Assembly: GCF_031179145.1 (NCBI RefSeq)
Contig: NZ_JAPSIB010000021.1
Span: forward strand, 19,523-71,269
DNA: 51,747 nucleotides
From: Brevibacterium sp.
GTDB taxonomy: Bacteria; Actinomycetota; Actinomycetes; Actinomycetales; Brevibacteriaceae
Direction of reading: 5' to 3'
In this document: one piece after another, positions 35,480 through 43,661 of the stretch
Layout: each line of letters begins with the position of its first letter
Position numbering within the stretch: the stretch's first letter is position 1
Position numbers and translations under genes: made by a program
Notes under the pieces: model-generated
The model's input: the letters and a program-made list of their open reading frames with translations, nothing else
Database searches by the model: none
What the model was told of the DNA's origin: nothing

Positions 35480-35927
35480 TCGCTGCGAGCACCTCGATGA
35501 GCTCCCGCAGCTCACCGGCGATCCGGTACCGACGCGGATGGCCGGAGTAGAACCAGTTCTTCGTGATCATCGATGCGCTCGCGCCGTTCGTCGTCGCCTT
35601 GAAGTCCTCGACGTTGAGGACCGCGGTGCGATCGGCGAGGAGACGCCGGCGCAGGTCGGGGGAGAGCGCCGACCAGTGATCGGCAGCCTCATAGCCGATG
35701 ACTTGCCACTGCCCATCGGCTTCGCGGTAGGCCAGGGGCCTTGCGTCCAGGGTGGAGATCGAATCGATGTCGGCGACCGAGAACGATCCTTCTGAGCCAG
35801 GCGTGGACATCAGTTCGTCCTCTCCGGAGAGGACGATCGCCGGACCCTCGTTCGCGACGACTCTCGAGTCGTCCATTCCGGTCACGAACTGCGGCGGGTT
35901 CCCAGCTGACAGGAGCATCGAAGTCAT
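35457..35927 (-). CDS. hypothetical protein
   Basis: About 156 residues from an ATG at 35927. It starts MTSMLLSAGNPPQFVTGMDDS, with a central acidic region (GEDELMSTPGSEGSFSVADID), then an alpha/beta-looking stretch and a C-terminal RIAGELRELIEVLAAISSHQDR helix. No family is recognised. The frame stays open upstream through the tRNA, but those codons cannot be part of it. A CATGAT box six bases before the ATG suggests a leaderless start. The 3' end overlaps the HxlR gene. Confidence 0.5.
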   Translation of the reverse strand: MTSMLLSAGNPPQFVTGMDDSRVVANEGPAIVLSGEDELMSTPGSEGSFSVADIDSISTLDARPLAYREADGQWQVIGYEAADHWSALSPDLRRRLLADRTAVLNVEDFKATTNGASASMITKNWFYSGHPRRYRIAGELRELIEVLAAISSHQDR

Positions 35928-36013
35928 AGGGACATCATGCCCGACTGAACCCGAGTGCGCCGAACGGAAAATCACGAAGAGTCCCGGCATCGATTCCGAC
36001 GCTGCCGAGGACA

Positions 36014-36090
36014 TGGTCCCCCCAGTGGGACTCGAACCCACACTGAATCGATTTTAAGTCGACTGCCTCTGCCGATTGGGCTATAGGGGG
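36014..36090 (-). tRNA. tRNA with anticodon UAA (Leu), short variable loop, CCA encoded
   Basis: Minus strand from 36090. Acceptor CCCCCTA pairs with TGGGGGG, discriminator A (36017), then encoded CCA (36016-36014). The anticodon stem GTCGA/TCGAT holds loop CTTAAAA, so the anticodon is TAA, reading UUA. The T-arm GTGGG-TTCGAGT-CCCAC is perfect. The variable region is only five bases, a class I form, whereas leucine tRNAs normally have a long variable arm. A TATAGT -10 box lies at about 36114-36109. Confidence 0.85.
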
Positions 36091-36142
36091 CGACGCCAGG
36101 ATCACTATAACGTAAACGCCCCTGTCGCGATCCGAGACGTGG

Positions 36143-36171
36143 TTACGCCAGGGTAGAGACCCGGCTAATCT
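36143..36171 (+). promoter_or_regulatory. leaderless promoter of MFS gene
   Basis: TTACGC (36143-36148), a 17-base spacer, and TAATCT (36166-36171), then six bases to the ATG at 36178. It is divergent from the tRNA promoter. Confidence 0.6.
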
Positions 36172-36177
36172 CGAGGT

Positions 36178-37434
36178 ATGACCGAGATCGCGCCCCGTGG
36201 ACAAGCGTGGGTGATCCTCGTCATCAGTGTGGTTGCGCAGATGGCGGCCACCGTCGCGATCACGGGACCGGCATTCCTCATCCCCTACATGAGCACTGAG
36301 CTCGGCTACTCGCTGACCCAGGCCGGCACCATCGCCGTCGCGCCGAGCTATGGTCTCATCCTCACCCTGATTGCCTGGGGAGCGTTCGCCGATCGCTTCG
36401 GCGAACGCCTGGCGATCATCCTCGGAATCTCTCTGACCGCTTTGGCGACCTGGTTCGCGCTGTTCGTCGTCGGCTCCCCGGTGGCAATGACCGTCCTCAT
36501 TGCCGCCTCCGGCGCGGCGGCCGCCTCGGTGAACTCGGCGAGCGGACGCATGATCATGGGGTGGTTTCCGCGTCACCGCCGCGGGCTGGCGATGGGCATC
36601 CGGCAGATGGCTCCGCCCTTGGGCACCAGTGTCGCGGCCCTGGCTGTGCCCCCGATCGCCGCGAGCGACGGACTGCCCGGCTACCTGTGGCTCATCGTTG
36701 CGATCAACGCGGTGATGGCACTGGTGTGCGTGCTCGTCGTCCGCAATCCCCCCGCCACAACGGCCACGTCCTCTCCCGCCGAGGCGGTGCCATCGTCCGG
36801 GGCGGAGCCCTCGCCGACCGTGCAGGAAGTCGAGGAGACACCCGCCTCGGCGAGGAACCCCTACCGGACCGACTCCTTCCTGTGGCGGATCCACATCGCC
36901 TCCGCGCTTCTCGTCGTCCCGCAGTTTGCGTTCGCGACCTACGGTCTCATCTGGCTGATCAGCAATCAGCACGTCGACGCGACAATGGCGGGGTCGGTGG
37001 TGGCCGCGTCGCAGCTCGTCGGGGCCATCGGCCGGATGATCATCGGAGGTCTGTCCGACACAGTGGGCTCCCGGGTCGGGCTCATGCGCATCGTCGCCGT
37101 CCTCGCCGTGATCCTCGTCGGCCACGTCGCTCTGGTGTCGCTCACCCCGATGCCGGTCGTCGCGGGAATCATCTTCATCCTCGCCGCAACCGTGTCGGTG
37201 GCCGACAACGGGCTCGCGTTCGCCTCGGTGGCGGAAGCCGCGGGACCACGCTGGGCGGGCAAGGCCATGGGCGCTCAGAACACCGGCCAGTTCGTGATGT
37301 CGGCGGCACTCGGGCCCGGCCTCGGCGCCCTCATCACCGTCTGGGGATACCCGCTGGCGTTCGCAGCAGTGGCGCTCGCGCCGCTGATCAGCCTCGGAAT
37401 CATCCCGAAACGGGACGTCGATCGGATAACCTGA
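36178..37434 (+). CDS. major facilitator superfamily transporter
   Basis: A 418-residue protein with 12 predicted membrane helices in two halves joined by an acidic Pro/Ser/Ala-rich central loop (about residues 195-238). The loop-2 motif GAFADRFGERLAIILG and the second-half equivalent GGLSDTVGSRVGLMRI are the MFS signature. The fold resembles the CynX/NimT nitrate/cyanate-like branch, but the substrate cannot be read from sequence. The start is fixed by the leaderless promoter. No neighbouring enzyme suggests a ligand. Confidence 0.88.
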   Translation: MTEIAPRGQAWVILVISVVAQMAATVAITGPAFLIPYMSTELGYSLTQAGTIAVAPSYGLILTLIAWGAFADRFGERLAIILGISLTALATWFALFVVGSPVAMTVLIAASGAAAASVNSASGRMIMGWFPRHRRGLAMGIRQMAPPLGTSVAALAVPPIAASDGLPGYLWLIVAINAVMALVCVLVVRNPPATTATSSPAEAVPSSGAEPSPTVQEVEETPASARNPYRTDSFLWRIHIASALLVVPQFAFATYGLIWLISNQHVDATMAGSVVAASQLVGAIGRMIIGGLSDTVGSRVGLMRIVAVLAVILVGHVALVSLTPMPVVAGIIFILAATVSVADNGLAFASVAEAAGPRWAGKAMGAQNTGQFVMSAALGPGLGALITVWGYPLAFAAVALAPLISLGIIPKRDVDRIT

Positions 37435-37529
37435 TGTTCACCTCGGCGCAGTACCGTGCCTGAGTCTGGGGCTCACACTCTTGGGTGCGGCCCGCGCCGA
37501 AGAGGAAGTCGACGTCGAGGAGAGCGCCT

Positions 37530-38432
37530 ATGACCAATCTGCCGAATGAGAACCTGCGGGAGTACATCGACAAACTCCGCGTCGAAGGCTACCGCGTCGA
37601 CGACGGCCACACTCCCGACCCTCGCCTCATCGATCCGTTCGGCCGGGCCGTCGAGACCTGGCGGGAAGGGTACCCGTATCCCGAACTCATGGAGCGGGAG
37701 GAGTACGAGATCAAGAAGTACCAGTTGCAGGTCGAACTGCTGAAGTTCCAGTATTGGGGACAGGACCACGATCTCAAGCACGTGGTGGTGTTCGAGGGAC
37801 GCGACGCGGCCGGCAAGGGCGGGACGATCAAACGGTTCACCGAGCACCTCAACCCGCGCGCTGCCAAGGTCGTGGCTCTCAACAAGCCCTCCGATCGCGA
37901 AGTCGGGCAGTGGTACTTCCAGCGCTACATCAAGCATCTGCCCACGAACGGTGAGATCGTGATGTTCGACCGGTCCTGGTACAACCGGGCCAATGTCGAA
38001 CGCGTGATGGGCTTCTGCACCGACGATGAGTACGAGACGTTCATGGAGCAGGCACCCGTCTTCGAGAAGATGCTCATCGACTCCGGCATCCACGTCACGA
38101 AATTCTGGTTCTCCGTCACCCAGCGCGAACAGCGCACCCGGTTCGCGATCCGCCAGATCGACCCCGTTCGACAGTGGAAGCTCTCACCCATGGACCTCGA
38201 ATCGCTGGGCCGGTGGGAGGACTACACCGAGGCGAAGGAGGAGACGTTCCGGCGCACAGACACCGACCATGCCCCATGGATCACCATCAAGAGCAACGAC
38301 AAGAAGCGCGCTCGCCTCAACGCGATGCGCTATTTCCTCAATCAGTTCGACTACGAGGGCAAGGACCCCGATGTCGTCTTGGAACCGGACCCGCTGATCG
38401 TGCGCCGCGGTCGCGACGCCGTCGACGACTGA
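37530..38432 (+). CDS. ppk2: polyphosphate kinase 2
   Basis: A 300-residue class I PPK2 of the P-loop kinase fold that transfers phosphate between polyphosphate and nucleoside diphosphates. Walker A is FEGRDAAGKGGTIKRF (about 88-103); the lid/Walker B region reads GEIVMFDRSWYNRANVERVMGFC; QRTRFAIRQIDPVRQWKLSPMD is a PPK2 signature. It probably regenerates GTP or ATP from polyphosphate under stress. The ATG at 37530 has GAGGAGAG upstream. It stands first in a stress-like group with a ChaB/Rho_N protein. ppx lies 7 kb upstream. Confidence 0.94.
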   Translation: MTNLPNENLREYIDKLRVEGYRVDDGHTPDPRLIDPFGRAVETWREGYPYPELMEREEYEIKKYQLQVELLKFQYWGQDHDLKHVVVFEGRDAAGKGGTIKRFTEHLNPRAAKVVALNKPSDREVGQWYFQRYIKHLPTNGEIVMFDRSWYNRANVERVMGFCTDDEYETFMEQAPVFEKMLIDSGIHVTKFWFSVTQREQRTRFAIRQIDPVRQWKLSPMDLESLGRWEDYTEAKEETFRRTDTDHAPWITIKSNDKKRARLNAMRYFLNQFDYEGKDPDVVLEPDPLIVRRGRDAVDD

Positions 38433-38446
38433 GCGACTGCGGCCTC

Positions 38447-38475
38447 TTGGCACCGACTCCCAGCCGCGATAGCCT
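38447..38475 (+). promoter_or_regulatory. promoter of ChaB/Rho_N gene
   Basis: TTGGCA (38447-38452), a 17-base spacer, and TAGCCT (38470-38475), a good sigma-70-type match, about 30 bases before the AGAGG Shine-Dalgarno of the next gene. Confidence 0.6.
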
Positions 38476-38513
38476 GCGAAGAACCGAGAGTCCGACGATG
38501 AGAGGTGATGACG

Positions 38514-38933
38514 ATGCCGATGATGTCGAAGAGTGGAAAGCCGAAGAAGTCCGAGCTTCCGTCGACGCTGCGCAGGTCGGACGAGAAGGCACAGCGGACG
38601 TTCGCGAAGGCGCATGACTCCGCCCTGGACGAATACGGGGACGAGGAGCGGGCCTACCGCGTCGGTTACCAGGCCCTTAAGCACACGCACGAGAAGGTGG
38701 GTGATTCCTGGCGGCCGAAGCCGGAATCCGGGCCATCGGACGAGCAGAGCAAGGGCGGCAAGAACACTGACCGGCCGACCGCTGGGGGAGTCGACGCCAA
38801 CGCCTCGAAGGAGCATCTCTACGATCTGGCGAAGGAACTCGACGTCTCCGGCCGGTCGACGATGACCAAGGATGAACTCGTCGACGCCCTGCAGAAGGAG
38901 AGCGCCAAGCGCACGAAATCATCGAAGAAGTAG
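38514..38933 (+). CDS. ChaB domain and Rho N-terminal-like domain protein
   Basis: A 139-residue hydrophilic protein. Residues about 10-65 are a ChaB domain (ELPSTLRRSDEKAQRTFAKA, DEYGDEERAYRVGYQALKHTHEKVGDSW). After a Gly/Ser linker, residues about 97-130 form a Rho_N/SAP-like helical motif (KEHLYDLAKELDVSGRSTMT, then KDELVDALQ) and a Lys/Ser tail. Such ChaB-Rho_N proteins are common, highly expressed stress proteins of unknown role, possibly nucleic-acid binding. The ATG at 38514 is chosen because AGAGG ends eight bases before it; ATG 38508 is too close to it. Confidence 0.85.
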   Translation: MPMMSKSGKPKKSELPSTLRRSDEKAQRTFAKAHDSALDEYGDEERAYRVGYQALKHTHEKVGDSWRPKPESGPSDEQSKGGKNTDRPTAGGVDANASKEHLYDLAKELDVSGRSTMTKDELVDALQKESAKRTKSSKK

Positions 38934-38950
38934 CAGGAGTGAGCGAAGAC

Positions 38951-38993
38951 AACTGTGCCCCGGCGGGACGCTTCACCACCGGGGCGCAGAGTT
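38951..38993 (+). terminator. hairpin after ChaB/Rho_N gene
   Basis: AACTGTGCCCCGG (38951-38963) pairs with CCGGGGCGCAGAGTT (38979-38993) with a two-base bulge, just past the stop at 38933. Confidence 0.6.
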
Positions 38994-39067
38994 CTGCTCG
39001 TCGATCCGACCGGGTCTCGGCTCGTTCTGTCCGTGCCGAGATGTGATCAGTCCGAGTCTCGGCTTGA

Positions 39068-39355
39068 TCAGTCCGGGGGTTCGGACGGAGGACTGTCCTT
39101 CGAGCGAGTGTCCCCGGCGTTCAGGTCGGAGTCGTCGAGGTCGGCCTTCGACTCGTCGATGGCCGTGTGGGAACCGTCCTGGTTCCGGATCAGGGTCACA
39201 CCCTCTTGATCCGCGACCTGCTGCAGACGCTCCTCGGAATCGTCTTCCTGATAGCCCACCTTGGCACCCGATTCCATGTCGGAGGTGCCGGCGACCGGCT
39301 CCAACTTCTCATCGAGGCTATGGGTGGCGTCCCGCAGCTTCTTCTCTTTGCTCAT
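39068..39355 (-). CDS. small hydrophilic hypothetical protein
   Basis: A 95-residue, strongly charged protein (MSKEKKLRDATHSLDEKLEPV, then GTSDMESGAKVGYQED and a Gly-Ser-His-Thr turn) with an acidic, Pro-ended tail. It has no membrane segment, Cys or known family, and resembles disordered stress proteins. The ATG at 39355 has GGAAGGAC upstream. Between the YdaD-like SDR and the ChaB gene, it probably belongs to the same stress group. Two near-identical TGATCAGTCCG repeats lie at its 3' end (about 39045 and 39066). Confidence 0.65.
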   Translation of the reverse strand: MSKEKKLRDATHSLDEKLEPVAGTSDMESGAKVGYQEDDSEERLQQVADQEGVTLIRNQDGSHTAIDESKADLDDSDLNAGDTRSKDSPPSEPPD

Positions 39356-39405
39356 GGGATGTCCTTCCGATCACTGTCCAACATTGTTGTCGTGCGGACG
39401 ATGGC

Positions 39406-39435
39406 CCCCGACCCCTGAATGACCAGAAGTCGGGG
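39406..39435 (-). terminator. hairpin after the SDR gene
   Basis: CCCCGAC (39406-39412) pairs with GTCGGGG (39429-39435), downstream of the leftward SDR gene ending at 39487. The stem is short, with a 16-base loop. Confidence 0.45.
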
Positions 39436-39486
39436 TGTGGCCATCATCCCATACCCGGGTCGCGGGTGGAAGCGTTCTGAGGTCGA

Positions 39487-40395
39487 TCAGGGTGAGGGCT
39501 TTCCGCCGTTGACGTTGAGCGTCTCACCGAGGACGTAGCTCGATTCCGGCGAGGTGAGGAAGACGTAGGCAGGCGCCAGTTCGGTGGGCTGCCCGGCCCG
39601 GCCAAGAGGGGTGTTCTTGCCGAATTCCGGCAGGGCGTCCTTGGGCTGGCCGTCGGAGACCTGGAGCGGTGTCCAGATCGGTCCCGGAGCCACGGCGTTG
39701 ACCCGGATACCGCGCGGCGCCAGCTGCTGAGCCAGTCCCTTGGTGAAGTTGTTGATCGCTGCCTTCGTCGACGCGTAGTCGATGAGGTGGGTCGACGGTT
39801 CGTAGGCCTGGATCGATGTCGAGTTGACGATCGTCGAGCCTTCCGGCATCACCGGCACCGCAGCCTTGGTCACGTGGAACATGCCGAAGATGTTCGTGCG
39901 GTAGGTCGCCTCCCACTGCTCATCGGACAGGTCTTCGATCTGTTCGACCGCGATCTGCCGGCCCGCATTGTTGACGAGAGCATCCAGACCCCCGAGTTCC
40001 TTGACGGAGGCGTCGACGAGTTCACGGCAGTACTGCGGATCGGACAGGTCGCCGGGATAGAGGAAGGCAGTCTGTCCCGACTGCTCGATGTAGTCGCGGA
40101 TCTCCTCTGCATCGGACTGTTCCGCGGGGAGGTAGGAGAGTGCGACATCGGCGCCTTCACGGGCGAAGGCGATGGCGACTGCTGCACCGATCCCTGAGTC
40201 GGCGCCGGTGATGAGCGCCTTGCGGCCTTTCAGCCGCCCCGTTCCCCGGTACGAGTTCTGGCCGCGGTCGGTCTGAGGGATGAGCTCCTTGTCGAGTCCC
40301 GGCTCGGGCTGGTCCTGCTTGGGAGGCGTGATGTCCGGGAAGCGCGTCACCGGATTCTGGAAAGTCAGTTGATCGCTGTCATGGGTCATGGACAT
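39487..40395 (-). CDS. SDR oxidoreductase, YdaD/YhdF general-stress type
   Basis: A 302-residue short-chain dehydrogenase with the long N-terminal extension of the general-stress branch (FQNPVTRFPDITPPKQDQPEP, with GLDKELIPQTDRG). It has cofactor motif KALITGADSGIGAAVAIAFA, NNAGR, catalytic YASTKAA (Tyr/Lys) with an upstream Ser, and VNAVAPGPIWTPL. Bacillus homologues are sigma-B controlled. The physiological substrate is unknown. The ATG at 40395 is supported by AAGGAG seven bases upstream; the second ATG at 40389 is too far from it. A good promoter lies at 40465-40437. Confidence 0.9.
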   Translation of the reverse strand: MSMTHDSDQLTFQNPVTRFPDITPPKQDQPEPGLDKELIPQTDRGQNSYRGTGRLKGRKALITGADSGIGAAVAIAFAREGADVALSYLPAEQSDAEEIRDYIEQSGQTAFLYPGDLSDPQYCRELVDASVKELGGLDALVNNAGRQIAVEQIEDLSDEQWEATYRTNIFGMFHVTKAAVPVMPEGSTIVNSTSIQAYEPSTHLIDYASTKAAINNFTKGLAQQLAPRGIRVNAVAPGPIWTPLQVSDGQPKDALPEFGKNTPLGRAGQPTELAPAYVFLTSPESSYVLGETLNVNGGKPSP

Positions 40396-40436
40396 GCTCG
40401 GCTCCTTCGAAGAAATCGATGTCGCGGACACTTCCG

Positions 40437-40465
40437 ACGCTACTCGGCAGCTCTCAGGGGCTCAA
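40437..40465 (-). promoter_or_regulatory. promoter of SDR gene
   Basis: On the minus strand TTGAGC (40465-40460), a 17-base spacer, and TAGCGT (40442-40437). The leader is about 35 bases long with a strong Shine-Dalgarno. Confidence 0.6.
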
Positions 40466-40619
40466 GGGGTTCCGTGTGCCTCACAAGTGTCCCAGTCGCA
40501 ATGCGGGGCGGGTGTCAACGGCGGCCACCCGTGACAGGCGCCACCTCGGTGACTGCAGGCGATGGCCTCGCATCGGCGGGCACCCATCACAGGCATCGCC
40601 TCGGCGGGCAAAGGGATTT

Positions 40620-40652
40620 CGGCCGGGTGGAAGGGGAAAGACCACCCGACCG
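40620..40652 (-). terminator. hairpin after DUF1461 gene
   Basis: CGGCCGGGTGG (40620-40630) pairs with CCACCCGACCG (40642-40652) with one G-T pair, 17 bases past the leftward stop at 40669. On the transcribed strand it is followed by AAAT. Confidence 0.65.
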
Positions 40653-40668
40653 GGATCGTGGGAGCCGC

Positions 40669-41739
40669 TCAGGCGTGCTTGGCGGCTTTGCGCAGAGCTC
40701 TGCGGCGTTTGTGGCCGGCGAAGCTGAAGCAGAACAGGATGATGGCCAGGAGGACGACGATCCCGCCGAGGGCGATGCCGGCATCGACCCAGAACTGGGG
40801 TGGGAAGAGCCTGATGAGGGAGTCATCGAGGTAGAACTCCCACGTTCCGTCTTTGAAGAAGATCTGGTGGAAGCCGCGGAAGAAGGAGTCCCAGCCGAGG
40901 AAGGCGAGCACCGCAGCTCCGGCCAGGAAGATGATGGTGAAGATCGACCCCAGACGCACGCCGAGGTGGAGGCCGGGTCCGTTCTTGCGGGAGAGGACGA
41001 GGGCGAAGATGATGACGCCGATGATCCCGATGAAGGCGATGAGGTAGAGCAGGGAGATGAGGGCTTTGACGTCGGCCATGTGGGCGAGCTCTTCGGAGAT
41101 GAAGACGGGCTCGCCGTTGGGGAGGATGACATCGGCGAGATAGCGACGGGAATCGAGATTGTGCAGGTAGTCGATGACGTACGTCGCGTAGTGCTCGCGT
41201 TCGGCCGCGCCGAACCCGAATTCATCGGCGGGAAATCCCGGGCGGAAGTACTCGAACTTGAGGAAGAGCCCCGAGGCGACGAAGCGGACTGCCAGAGCGA
41301 GCAGGATGAACGGAGTCGCCAGCGTGATCCAGATGATGCCGATGACGTCGAGAACGGTGCGCCGTCGTTCGGGGAACTCAGGGTCGTGACTGTCGGAGGT
41401 GGTGGCGGCGCGGGAGACGGCCGCCCAGTCCTCCTCGCTCATCACCGATGCCGTCGCGGGCACCTGCCGGGTCGAGCCGGTGGATACTTCGCGTGTCGAT
41501 CCGGTGTCAGTCGAGGCGGGATACGCCGGAGCGACCTTCACCGCCGAGGTCGAACCGGTCCTCGGGCGGGGTTCCTCCCGCAGGATGTCGTCCTTGATGG
41601 GATCGAACGCCTCGGTGTCCGTCGACGGGTCGTTCGCCGCTTCCACCGGAGGGGCGGAGTGCTTTCCGGCAGCGCTGTGGGAGCCTGAACTCATCCGCCT
41701 GCTCAGGAGGTCTTCGGTCTCGTTCTTCTCGTCAGCCAC
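40669..41739 (-). CDS. TIGR01906/DUF1461 integral membrane protein
   Basis: About 356 residues. A long disordered, acidic N-terminus (1-115) precedes five membrane segments. The typical DUF1461 signatures are LNSDRRYL-like HNLDSRRYLAD, a HMADVKALI loop before a helix, and FFRGFHQIFFKDGTWEF. The start is uncertain. A GTG at 41739 follows a TATGAC box at short distance; an ATG at 41769 would add ten residues but lacks a Shine-Dalgarno. The role is unknown; homologues are lactobacillar and actinobacterial membrane proteins. Confidence 0.75.
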   Translation of the reverse strand: MADEKNETEDLLSRRMSSGSHSAAGKHSAPPVEAANDPSTDTEAFDPIKDDILREEPRPRTGSTSAVKVAPAYPASTDTGSTREVSTGSTRQVPATASVMSEEDWAAVSRAATTSDSHDPEFPERRRTVLDVIGIIWITLATPFILLALAVRFVASGLFLKFEYFRPGFPADEFGFGAAEREHYATYVIDYLHNLDSRRYLADVILPNGEPVFISEELAHMADVKALISLLYLIAFIGIIGVIIFALVLSRKNGPGLHLGVRLGSIFTIIFLAGAAVLAFLGWDSFFRGFHQIFFKDGTWEFYLDDSLIRLFPPQFWVDAGIALGGIVVLLAIILFCFSFAGHKRRRALRKAAKHA

Positions 41740-41873
41740 AGTCTCATTGTCATAGACAGCGCGGAGCATCAGAGGGAGGACACGCCAACGAGGCCCGGAT
41801 CGACCGGGCGCAGAACGCGGGGCCGGCGGCTGTGCGCAGGGCTCCGGGCTGTCGGCCTGCGCGAGGGGCGCAG

Positions 41874-42800
41874 CTATCCGAGCAGCGCCGCGACGATGAC
41901 GAGCGTCGGGACCGCGAGAACCGTGGTGATGAACACGGCGTCGCGCATCAGCGCTTCCGACTGCTTGTACTGCATCGAGTAGATGTACACGTTCTGCGCC
42001 GTGGGCAGGGCAGAGGTGACGACGATGGCGAGCAGGTCGACGCCGGTGTAACCCAGCAGGGGGCCGCCGATGATCCAGGCGACGAGCGGCTGGATGGCGA
42101 GCTTGACGATGGTGATGTAGGACAGCTGCCTGCGGGTGCCGGCGACCGGCAGCGCCCAACCATCCTTGAGCGAGATGCCGAAGGCGAGGAGCGCGCCGGG
42201 GACCGCGGTCGCACCGATCATGTCGATCGGTTCGAAGATGAAGCGGGGGAGTTCGAATCCCGTCGCCGAGGCGGCGACTCCCGCACCGGCGCCGAGCAGG
42301 ATGGGATTGCGCAGAATCTGGAACACAGCCGAGTACCAGTGCTGGTCGTGCCGCTTCTGTCCCGAGGAGTCGAGGACTGCCATCCCGATGGGCGCGAGGA
42401 TGATGAGCTGGAACAGCAGCACGGGGGCGACATAGCCGATGTCGCCGAGCACGTAGGCCGCGATGGGGATCCCGAGGTTGCCGATGTTGACGTAGCTGAC
42501 GGCCCAGGCCGAGAACATCGCCTCGCCGGTGCCGCGTTTCCTGATCCATTTGGTGAGGACGAAGAGCAGGATGCCCACGACGACGGCCGAGCCACCGGTT
42601 GCGAACAGGGCAGTGTTGAAGATGAGGCCGAGATCGGTTCCGGCAACGGTGACATAGAGCAGTGCCGGGGTGCCGGCGTAGAAGACGAGTTTGGCGATGA
42701 CCTGCTGTCCGCTGGGACCGAGGACCTCGCTTCGGCCCAGGAGGAATCCGCACAGGATCACTCCCGCGATGACGGCGAAGCCTTCGAAGACTGCGAGCAT
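41874..42800 (-). CDS. AEC-family (auxin efflux carrier) transporter
   Basis: A 308-residue polytopic protein with ten membrane helices in two halves of five. It has the AEC family features AVSYVNIGNLGIPIAAYVLGD in the first half, LRNPILLGAGAGVAA at the mid-point, and LPTAQNVYIYSMQYK in the second half. Such carriers move organic acids, often malate or malonate. The ATG at 42800 gives a direct N-terminal helix. It is isolated from metabolic genes, so the substrate stays open. Confidence 0.88.
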   Translation of the reverse strand: MLAVFEGFAVIAGVILCGFLLGRSEVLGPSGQQVIAKLVFYAGTPALLYVTVAGTDLGLIFNTALFATGGSAVVVGILLFVLTKWIRKRGTGEAMFSAWAVSYVNIGNLGIPIAAYVLGDIGYVAPVLLFQLIILAPIGMAVLDSSGQKRHDQHWYSAVFQILRNPILLGAGAGVAASATGFELPRFIFEPIDMIGATAVPGALLAFGISLKDGWALPVAGTRRQLSYITIVKLAIQPLVAWIIGGPLLGYTGVDLLAIVVTSALPTAQNVYIYSMQYKQSEALMRDAVFITTVLAVPTLVIVAALLG

Positions 42801-42891
42801 GAGCTACCGGTCGTCCTCGCTTCCCCTGCTCAGCGGGGGCAGGGAGTGGTCGGGAGTGACGTCGATACGGACGGAGGAGGGCGGAATGGGC

Positions 42892-43200
42892 TCAGCCCTT
42901 GTCGACGGCGAAGTGAGCAGCGGCCGCGGTGGCCGCACTGACGCCGAGCACAGAGGGCCAGGCGCCGATCTTCTTCGCCAGCGGGTGCGAGAGTCCGAAT
43001 CCGCCCAGATATCCGAGGCTGAGTGCCGAAGTGGTCGGCCACCCCTTCTTCACGTACCAGGTGCGCGCGGCGTAGGCGCCGGCAGCGGCGAGGACGACTC
43101 CGCCGAGCGGGCGGATCCCGGTCTCACGGGCGGTGAGGTAGCCGCCGAGGAGGCCGAGCGCGACGAGTGGGGCAGTTGAGACTTCACGGGCATCCTTCAT
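42892..43200 (-). CDS. hypothetical small membrane protein
   Basis: A 102-residue, Ala/Gly-rich protein with about four short hydrophobic helices (LVALGLLGGYLTA, LGGVVLAAAGAYAA, SALSLGYLGGFGL, SVLGVSAATAAAAHFA). It matches a small actinobacterial membrane family without known function. The ATG at 43200 is supported by a -10 box TACACT seven bases upstream, indicating a leaderless mRNA. Confidence 0.65.
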   Translation of the reverse strand: MKDAREVSTAPLVALGLLGGYLTARETGIRPLGGVVLAAAGAYAARTWYVKKGWPTTSALSLGYLGGFGLSHPLAKKIGAWPSVLGVSAATAAAAHFAVDKG

Positions 43201-43207
43201 GACCACC

Positions 43208-43213
43208 AGTGTA
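43208..43213 (-). promoter_or_regulatory. -10 box of leaderless promoter for gene at 43200
   Basis: TACACT on the minus strand, then seven bases to the ATG. Confidence 0.5.
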
Positions 43214-43280
43214 GAGAAGGGCGCGGGTGGTTCGGATGCCGACCCCCGGGTGTTCCGGCATTCGGCCGCAGGTGAGGCGC

Positions 43281-43661
43281 TCAGCGCACGGTGATGCGCA
43301 GGACCGTTGCGATGCCCAGGGCCGCGATGAGGCACACCGAGGTGGTGAGGAACAGGACCGCCAGGGGAGTGGGGCGACCGCGTTCGACCCGGATGGAGTG
43401 GACGCCGAGGCGATAGCGGCGCACCTGCAGCGCGATGGCGGAGATCGCCATACCCAGGCAGACGACGAAGACGGCGATCGAGAACGCATGGAAGATGTGT
43501 ATCCAGCGGATGAAGATGAGGCTGACGACGGTGAGCGTGAGACCGGTGCGCAGCCAGGACTGCGTCGTGCGCTCGGGCTGGAGGCCCGGGTCGGCGTGCG
43601 GCGGCTGATGCCCACCATGCTCCGCTGAGTCGGAATCGCGCCCTCGGCCCGAAGGACTCAC
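43281..43661 (-). CDS. DUF202 membrane protein, second of pair
   Basis: A 126-residue protein with a hydrophilic His/Gly/Pro-rich start, then ERTTQSWLRTGLTLTVVSLIFIRW (the DUF202 R-T-x-L-x-W-x-R-T pattern, relaxed here) and three membrane helices. DUF202 proteins are small inner-membrane proteins of unknown role, related to YidH. The GTG at 43661 overlaps the stop of the upstream DUF202 gene (GTGA), so the two are translationally coupled and their products may form a complex. Confidence 0.8.
   Translation of the reverse strand: MSPSGRGRDSDSAEHGGHQPPHADPGLQPERTTQSWLRTGLTLTVVSLIFIRWIHIFHAFSIAVFVVCLGMAISAIALQVRRYRLGVHSIRVERGRPTPLAVLFLTTSVCLIAALGIATVLRITVR

Noticed and set aside
36018..36041. 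Upstream extension of the hypothetical protein at 35457
   Set aside because: The open frame continues to 36041 through the tRNA gene, which cannot be coding. The start is placed at 35927.
40500..40610. Short spaced repeats resembling a CRISPR array
   Set aside because: Units such as GCCTCGGCGGGCA vary in length and spacing, there are only two or three, and no cas genes are near.
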